Below, one piece after another: positions 13,445-18,337 of a DNA stretch of 18,337 nt. Position 1 is the first letter of the stretch. Each line of letters starts with the position of its first letter. Source of the stretch: Streptosporangiaceae bacterium (GTDB lineage: Bacteria; Actinomycetota; Actinomycetes; Streptosporangiales; Streptosporangiaceae); assembly GCA_030039095.1 (NCBI GenBank), contig JASHQP010000164.1, forward strand, positions 1-18,337, read 5' to 3'. A program made the translations under genes and the position numbers. A model generated the notes under the pieces. The model had not been told where the DNA came from and ran no database searches. It was given only the letters and a program-made list of their open reading frames with translations.

Positions 13445-14500
13445 ATGAAGAGCAAAGCGGCCATACAGGTAGAGTCCGGAGGACCGCTGGTGATCGAGGA
13501 AATCGACATCCCGGACCCCGGCCCCAACCAGGTCACGATCCGCAACTTCGCGAGCGGTGTCTGCTATTCGCAGGTGCACCAGTTGCGCAGCCCCGGGCTG
13601 CCCAGGCCGATGGGTCTCGGACACGAGGGCAGCGGCGTCGTCACGCATGTGGGGAAGGACGTCACCCACGTAAAAGAAGGCGACCACGTCATTTCCACCT
13701 GGGTTCCCCGGATGCCCATCAGCGGGCTGCCTGTTTCAACACCAACCGGCGCCACCTTCCGCGGGCGGCCCGTCATCGCCGACGGCGACGTGTACACCTG
13801 GAGCGAGCACATGGTGACGTTCGCGGACAAGGTCGTCCCCATGCCACCGTCGGACCCCACGGACATCACCTGCCTCGTCGGATGCGCGGTGCTGACAGGA
13901 GCAGGCGCGGTGCTGCATACGGCGAAGATCGAGCCTGGCCAGTCGGTGGCCGTATTCGGCGCGGGAGGCGTCGGCTTGTCGGCGATTGGCGCCGCCGCTA
14001 TCGCTGGCGCCGATCCCATCATCGCGGTGGATCTGGTCGACCGTAAGCTGGAGTTTGCCAGGGAGTTCGGTGCCACCCATGGCATCAATGCAGCGGACAC
14101 GGACCCGGTAGAAGCGATCTGGGCGATATGCCCGGGCGGAGTTGACGTCGCCCTGGACGCTGTCGGCGCGCCGACCACGGCTCGCCAGATCCTGGAAGCA
14201 GTCAGGCAGGGAGGGCCGAGGGCCGACAACCAGGGTGGCACGGCGGTGCTCCTCGGTATTCCGGTCTCGGACGTCTCGCTCGACATGAACGCAATTCTTC
14301 TGTACCAGCGCCGCTATTGCGGGAGCCTCGGCGCCACGGAACCCGACACCGATTTCCCGATCTTCCTGGACTGGGTGCGTGAGGAAAGGTTCCCCCTGCG
14401 GAAGATGGTGACCAACCGGTATCCCCTGGAGCAGGCCGAAGAGGCCCGTGTCGCGCTGGAGGAGGGCCAGGTTCTCGGCCGGGCCATCATCGAGATCTGA
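13445..14500 (+). CDS. Zinc-dependent medium-chain alcohol dehydrogenase
   Basis: This is a protein of about 351 residues of the MDR superfamily. Catalytic-zinc ligands are visible: Cys near 40 in GVCYSQVHQ (which also keeps the proton-relay Ser and His), His-Glu near 60 in GLGHEGSG, and Cys near 147 in VGCAVLTGAG. The Rossmann motif GAGGVGLS (about 172-179) is followed by IIAVDLVDRK, whose Asp favours NAD over NADP. The four-cysteine lobe of structural zinc is absent: the segment STWVPRMPISGLPVSTPTGA has no Cys, as in some tetrameric and class III-like relatives. GGAG at 13435-13438 is 6 bases from the ATG at 13445 and only 3 from the ATG at 13442, favouring the second. The gene starts 47 bases after the G6PDH stop and may be cotranscribed. 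The substrate is unknown. Confidence 0.9.
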   Translation: MKSKAAIQVESGGPLVIEEIDIPDPGPNQVTIRNFASGVCYSQVHQLRSPGLPRPMGLGHEGSGVVTHVGKDVTHVKEGDHVISTWVPRMPISGLPVSTPTGATFRGRPVIADGDVYTWSEHMVTFADKVVPMPPSDPTDITCLVGCAVLTGAGAVLHTAKIEPGQSVAVFGAGGVGLSAIGAAAIAGADPIIAVDLVDRKLEFAREFGATHGINAADTDPVEAIWAICPGGVDVALDAVGAPTTARQILEAVRQGGPRADNQGGTAVLLGIPVSDVSLDMNAILLYQRRYCGSLGATEPDTDFPIFLDWVREERFPLRKMVTNRYPLEQAEEARVALEEGQVLGRAIIEI

Positions 14501-14506
14501 GGGGGC

Positions 14507-14551
14507 GCGGCTGCCCGTCGCCCTCGAGGCGAGGAGTCCCCGGGCAGCCGC
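14507..14551. terminator. Bidirectional terminator hairpin
   Basis: GCGGCTGCCCG (14507-14517) and CGGGCAGCCGC (14541-14551) are perfect 11-bp arms. The loop holds a smaller CGCC/GGCG stem. It starts 6 bases after the dehydrogenase stop and lies before the convergent tautomerase stop at 14575, so it can serve both transcripts. No T-tract is present. Confidence 0.7.
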
Positions 14552-14574
14552 ACCTGCGGTGTCACGGCCGGACG

Positions 14575-14811
14575 TCAGCCCGGGGTGCCGGCCGGGGTCT
14601 TCCCCTGCAGAGCGTGGACATCCGCGGCCGTGAGGCCCTTGCCCCCGATGCCCCAGTCCCCGCCCTTGACCTCGTCAACGATCACCCAGGTGACCGGGCG
14701 GAGGTTCTCGCCCTCGATCCTCACCATGGTCTCGGTCAGCTGGTGGATCATCTCGCTCTTCTGCTCGTCGGTGAAGACTCCCTCGATCACGTGCACATTG
14801 ACAAGCGGCAT
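14575..14811 (-). CDS. 4-oxalocrotonate tautomerase-family protein
   Basis: This 78-residue protein opens with MPLVNVHVIEGVFTDEQKSE. After Met removal the N-terminal Pro is the general base of the 4-OT superfamily, and MIHQLTETMVRIEGEN followed by VTWVIVDEVKGGDWGIGGKG fits the family's second half. The length is slightly above the usual 60-70 residues because of the C-terminal ADVHALQGKTPAGTPG tail. Pro-2 fixes the start at the ATG at 14809-14811, and GAAGGAG lies 6 bases upstream; an open frame up to 14901 is not used. The family tautomerises or dehalogenates 2-hydroxy dienoates from aromatic catabolism. Here no such pathway gene is adjacent, so the substrate is unknown. It is divergent from the hydrolase-glycosyltransferase gene. 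Confidence 0.9.
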   Translation of the reverse strand: MPLVNVHVIEGVFTDEQKSEMIHQLTETMVRIEGENLRPVTWVIVDEVKGGDWGIGGKGLTAADVHALQGKTPAGTPG

Positions 14812-14942
14812 GGCCTTCTCCTTCGCTCCTCGTGTTCGCTTGTGCCGTTCAGGTTCCCCGGCCGCGTTGCACTGGCGTTGCAACCGGGCTGCAATGGGCA
14901 CCGGTAGAACTGCGGGGAAGGGCGATTCCTCAGGGGGCGGAC

Positions 14943-17030
14943 ATGCGGGCGAGGTATCCGGACACCGAGGGCTTCATCGAACGGGGCGGCGTCAAGGTTG
15001 GCTACGAGGTGTTCGGCGCGGGCGAGCCGGCCATCCTGCTGCTCACCTCCTGGGCCATCGTGCACGCAAGGCAGTGGAAGGCCCAGGTGCCGTACCTGTC
15101 GCGCCACTTCCGGGTGATCACCGTCGAGGGCCGGGGCAACGGCCGTGCCGACCGTCCCGGGACGGCGGAGGCCTACGCCGACCGCGAGTACGTCGATGAC
15201 GCGGTCGCCGTGCTGGACGCCATCGGGGTGGACCGGGCCGTGGTCGCCGGCCTGTCCGTGGGCGGCAGGCACGCGCTGCAGTTCGCCGCGTGGTATCCCG
15301 AACGCGCGGCCGGGGTGGTCGCGATCGGCGCGGCGCTGCCCTGGCCCCTGCCGCCCGGCTTCGATGAGGTCAGGGACAGCTACGAGGGCTGGGGAAAGGC
15401 CAATCAGCACTACTGGCTGGCCGACTACCGCGGCTGGGTCGAGTTCTTCATGTCGCAGGTGTTCACCGAGCCGCACTCGACCAAGCCGTACGAGGACGGG
15501 GTGGGCTGGGGCCTGGACACCACCGCCGAGACCCTGCTGCTGACCGTCCCGGCGGTGGCGGAACCCACCGGCGCCGACGCCGAGGCCATCTGCCGGCACG
15601 TAAAGTGCCCGGTCCTGATCGTGCACGGCGACCGGGACGGGATCGTGCCCTACGACATCGGCGTGGCCCTGGCCCGCTGGACCGGCGGGCAAATGGTGAC
15701 GATCCACGGCGGCGGGCACGCCCCGACGATGCGCGACCCGGTCCAGGTGAACCTGCACATCCGGGGTTTCGCCGAATCCGTGGGTCACGGCGCTGCGGCG
15801 TCGCGCACCTGGACCAGGGCCCGGGACCGCCGCAAGCGCGCACTCTACGTCAGCTCGCCGATCGGGCTCGGTCATGTGCGCCGCGACCTCGCGATCGCCG
15901 CCGAACTGCGGGCCAGGCACCCCGATCTGCAGATCGACTGGCTCGCCCAGCACCCGGTTACGCTCGTGCTCGAGGAACGGGGCGAGCGGGTGCACCCGGC
16001 GTCGCGCTGGCTGGTCAGCGAGAGTTCGCACATCGAATCCGAGGCGGGCGAGCACGACCTGAACGCGTTCCAGGCCATCCGCCGCATGGACGAGATCCTG
16101 GTGGCGAACTTCATGGTCTACCACGACCTCGTCTCCGACGAGCCGTACGACCTGTGGATCGCGGACGAGGGCTGGGATGTCGACTACTTCCTGCACGAGA
16201 ACCCCGAGCTCAAGCGGGCGCCTTACGCGTGGCTGACCGACTTCGTCGGCTGGCTGCCGATGCCCGACGGCGGGATGCGGGAGCGAGCCCTCACCGCCGA
16301 CTACAACGCCGAGATGATCGAGCAGATCGCGCGCTTCCCGAGCATGCGGGATAGATCGGTGTTCGTCGGCAACGCCGCCGACGTGGTACCGGACGCGTTC
16401 GGCGACGGGCTGCCGCTGATCCGCGACTGGGTCGAGCAGAACTACCGGTTCTCCGGCTACATCCCGGGCATGTCGCCCATCGGCCCGGCCGACCGCGAAG
16501 CAACACGGGCCGAACTGGGCTACCGGGCCGGCGAGAAGGTCTGCGTGGTAACGGTCGGCGGTTCGGGAGTGGGCACCGACCTGCTCGAGCGGGTGATCGC
16601 CGCCTTCCCCGCAGCCCGGCGGCTCGTTCCGGGACTGCGCATGATCGTGGTGACCGGCCCGCGGATCCCTGCTGCCCGTTTCCCGTCTCACGACGGTCTC
16701 GAGGTGCACGGGTACGTGCCCGACCTGTACCGGCACCTGGGGGCGTGCGATCTGGCCGTGGTGCAAGGCGGCCTGACCACCACCATGGAACTGACGGCGA
16801 GCCAGCGCCCCTTCATCTACATACCGCTGCGCCATCACTTCGAGCAGAACTTCCACGTCCGGCACCGGCTGGCCCAGTACGGCGCCGGCCGGCACATGGA
16901 CTACGAGGAGGCCGGGCCGGACACGCTCGCCGCGGCGATAGCCGCGGAAATCGCGCGCCCGGTCGGCTACCGGCCCGTCGAGACCGACGGCGCCGCTCGG
17001 GCCGCCGCCTGCCTCGCCGAGCTCATCTGA
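14943..17030 (+). CDS. Alpha/beta hydrolase fused to a GT-B glycosyltransferase
   Basis: This 695-residue soluble two-domain protein starts at the ATG at 14943, preceded by GGGGGCGG. Residues about 8-285 form an alpha/beta hydrolase with a full triad: Ser105 in GLSVGGRH, Asp230 or Asp232 in VHGDRDG, and His259 in GGGHAPTM. After a short basic linker (RARDRRKRA), residues about 299-690 form a GT-B fold. GLGHVRRD at 308-315 matches the nucleotide-sugar transferase N-terminal glycine loop. VQGGLTTTMELTASQRPFI from 607 and PLRHHFEQN match the donor-binding motif of the MurG/UGT class, with Gln in place of the usual His. No membrane helix is seen. Its 3' end overlaps that of the convergent TPR gene by 8 bases. 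The products and substrates are unknown. Confidence 0.88.
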   Translation: MRARYPDTEGFIERGGVKVGYEVFGAGEPAILLLTSWAIVHARQWKAQVPYLSRHFRVITVEGRGNGRADRPGTAEAYADREYVDDAVAVLDAIGVDRAVVAGLSVGGRHALQFAAWYPERAAGVVAIGAALPWPLPPGFDEVRDSYEGWGKANQHYWLADYRGWVEFFMSQVFTEPHSTKPYEDGVGWGLDTTAETLLLTVPAVAEPTGADAEAICRHVKCPVLIVHGDRDGIVPYDIGVALARWTGGQMVTIHGGGHAPTMRDPVQVNLHIRGFAESVGHGAAASRTWTRARDRRKRALYVSSPIGLGHVRRDLAIAAELRARHPDLQIDWLAQHPVTLVLEERGERVHPASRWLVSESSHIESEAGEHDLNAFQAIRRMDEILVANFMVYHDLVSDEPYDLWIADEGWDVDYFLHENPELKRAPYAWLTDFVGWLPMPDGGMRERALTADYNAEMIEQIARFPSMRDRSVFVGNAADVVPDAFGDGLPLIRDWVEQNYRFSGYIPGMSPIGPADREATRAELGYRAGEKVCVVTVGGSGVGTDLLERVIAAFPAARRLVPGLRMIVVTGPRIPAARFPSHDGLEVHGYVPDLYRHLGACDLAVVQGGLTTTMELTASQRPFIYIPLRHHFEQNFHVRHRLAQYGAGRHMDYEEAGPDTLAAAIAAEIARPVGYRPVETDGAARAAACLAELI

Positions 17031-18337
17031 CGCCGTGGAGGGCGGATCGCGCATCGCGGCGGACGTGCGGCAGGCCGTGCTCACCCGAGATCCGCTCGGC
17101 CCGCAGCAGCCGGGCCCTGGCCTCGTCGTTCTCACCGAGCCGGAGCAGGGCACGCCCGTCCAGGGCCAGCGCAGCAGCGAGCGTCGCCGTCCAGGGCACC
17201 CGGCCGGCGACCGTGAGCAGCGGCGACAAGACCGCACGGGCGCGCTCGGCGTCGCCGTGCTCGAGCCAGGCCTGCGCCAGGCACAGATAGGACTCCTCGC
17301 CCAGCAGCCACGCGCCGTCCACCGGGATCGTGGCTTGCTCCAGCAGCCGGTACGCGCGGCGGAGAACCGGCAGCGAACCCGTGGCGGCGGCCAGTGGAGC
17401 GGCGCAACGCAGCAGATACGCCTCCACGCCTGCCTGCTCGGCCACGGCCAGGCCACGTTCGAGCACCTCGACGGCTTCTGCCCGGTCACCTCGCTGCAGC
17501 AGCGTCACGCCGAAGAGGGCGCATGCCGCCGACTTCCACCAGGTGTGCTCGAGCTGCTCGCTCATGGCCAGGGAACGCTGGCCGAACACCATCGCGTCAT
17601 CGTCGTGTCCGCGGAGCCGGGCCACCCAGCCGAGGTGCGCCGTGTACCACACGGCGCAGTGCGGGTAGCCGCCGCGCCGGTTGGCCTCCAGGGCCGTCTG
17701 CATGGCGGCGGTCGCCTTGTCCCATTCGGCCGCGGCGATGAACGGGAACGCGGATTCGAACTCGGCCCACTGCAGCCGGAACAGATCGCCCAGGCTGCGC
17801 AGCAGCGGGCCGAGTTCGGCCAGCACGGCGGCGAGACCCTGGACGTCCCCGAGACTGAGGTAGGCGATCTTCAGGCCGTCCAGCGCAGCGGCGAGGGCAT
17901 GCTCGTCCGCCGACGCCCGTGCCGCGGTCACCGCCCGCAGCCCCTGGTCGAGCGCCACGTCCAGACGCAGCCGGTTCGCGGCGGTGATGGCCAGCCGCCC
18001 CAGCAGGTCGGCCTCGATGGCCGTGTCGCCGGTCGACTCGGCGATGCGCAGCCCGCGTTCGAGATTGGACTCGTAGAAGCTGATCGGCAGCCCGCGCGAG
18101 GCGGGCACATCACCGCCCAGCTCGCGCAGGGCCAGCATCTCCAGCCGGCGGTCCCCGGCCGCGCGCGCGTCCGCGGCGCCCATGGTCAGATCGGTGAGCG
18201 CGGTAACGTGCGCACCGGCCGCCTCGCGCGCGCGGCCGCGCAGAATCAGGGCACGGGCGCGCGCTCCGGTGTCCCCGCCGCGCTCGGCTGCTTCCAGCGC
18301 CTGGGTACTCAGCGCGATCGCATCGCTCGCCGCGGAC
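17023..18337 (-). CDS. Large TPR-repeat protein, C-terminal part (5' end outside window)
   Basis: The frame is open from the stop at 17023 to the right edge, giving at least 437 residues; an internal ATG at 18183 is not the start, since similar repeat sequence continues beyond it. The sequence is all-helical with repeated TPR-like units (for example ALDGLKIAYLSLGDVQGLAA, AWLEHGDAERARAVLSPLL and ALDGRALLRLGENDEARARL). Such C-terminal TPR blocks belong to large signalling ATPases: LuxR/MalT-type regulators, BTAD regulators or adenylate-cyclase-linked AAA proteins. No LuxR helix-turn-helix follows at the C-terminus, which argues against the classic LAL regulator. The effector domain must lie to the right of the window. 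Convergent overlap with the fusion gene suggests antisense interplay at the 3' ends. Confidence 0.8.
   Translation of the reverse strand, partial: SAASDAIALSTQALEAAERGGDTGARARALILRGRAREAAGAHVTALTDLTMGAADARAAGDRRLEMLALRELGGDVPASRGLPISFYESNLERGLRIAESTGDTAIEADLLGRLAITAANRLRLDVALDQGLRAVTAARASADEHALAAALDGLKIAYLSLGDVQGLAAVLAELGPLLRSLGDLFRLQWAEFESAFPFIAAAEWDKATAAMQTALEANRRGGYPHCAVWYTAHLGWVARLRGHDDDAMVFGQRSLAMSEQLEHTWWKSAACALFGVTLLQRGDRAEAVEVLERGLAVAEQAGVEAYLLRCAAPLAAATGSLPVLRRAYRLLEQATIPVDGAWLLGEESYLCLAQAWLEHGDAERARAVLSPLLTVAGRVPWTATLAAALALDGRALLRLGENDEARARLLRAERISGEHGLPHVRRDARSALHGVR

Noticed and set aside
14787..17489. A 900-codon open frame on the minus strand opposite the hydrolase-glycosyltransferase gene
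   Set aside because: Its sequence is low-complexity Arg/Gly/His/Asp/Val without domain patterns, as expected for the mirror of a high-GC gene. The plus-strand frame has clear catalytic motifs.
1..18337. CRISPR arrays, insertion sequences or toxin-antitoxin pairs
   Set aside because: No regularly spaced repeats, no transposase-like frames and no inverted-repeat-bounded element were seen. The small ParB-like gene has no partner gene beside it.

Overview
The window is about 70% GC and densely packed, with strong third-position GC bias, GTG and TTG starts, a TadA-associated partner gene and DUF1707 and bPH2 membrane proteins. All of this points to a soil-type actinomycete (Actinobacteria). The genus cannot be fixed from the sequence alone. 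It reads as chromosome: there is one tRNA gene, and no transposase, integrase, phage gene or CRISPR array.

Layout, left to right. (1) The 3' end of a MacB-type ABC ATPase overlaps an FtsX/MacB-type permease (1-1477), followed by a decayed C-terminal piece of an acyl-CoA ligase (about 1495-1716). (2) A minus-strand protein carries two copies of a 35-residue repeat around a zinc ribbon (1742-2236). A nested GC-rich palindrome region follows, then an XRE-cupin regulator divergent from an EamA exporter across a shared AT-rich operator/promoter (2390-3900). (3) A small minus-strand operon holds a 50-residue membrane peptide and a bPH2 membrane protein (3963-4671), with a recognisable promoter. (4) The tadA-associated gene and tadA overlap (5024-5988), followed by tRNA-Ser(CGA) (6075-6161). 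(5) A membrane-anchored Ag85/FrmB-like esterase (to 7478) converges on a small ParB-like protein. An orphan NMT1/SsuA-type lipoprotein and a DUF1707 membrane protein come next. (6) The first ~40 codons of an amidohydrolase survive as a remnant (9693 on) against the 3' end of a GH15 trehalase/glucoamylase gene, which is divergent from a glucose-6-phosphate dehydrogenase homologue (9820-13397). A zinc-type alcohol dehydrogenase and a 4-OT-type tautomerase follow, converging on a strong hairpin. (7) A 695-residue fusion of an alpha/beta hydrolase with a GT-B glycosyltransferase (14943-17030) converges, with overlapping 3' ends, on a large TPR protein that runs off the right edge.

How the genes work together. 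GH15 plus G6PDH suggests breakdown of trehalose or alpha-glucan to glucose that, once phosphorylated, enters the pentose phosphate pathway. TadA and its partner act in wobble-adenosine deamination of tRNA. The XRE-cupin/EamA pair looks like a self-contained regulated exporter. The other loci look like independent accessory genes.

Most worth a second look: the hydrolase-glycosyltransferase fusion, the G6PDH homologue with a broken active-site signature, the repeat/zinc-ribbon protein, the 50-residue peptide with bPH2 operon, and the two gene remnants that mark rearrangement scars.
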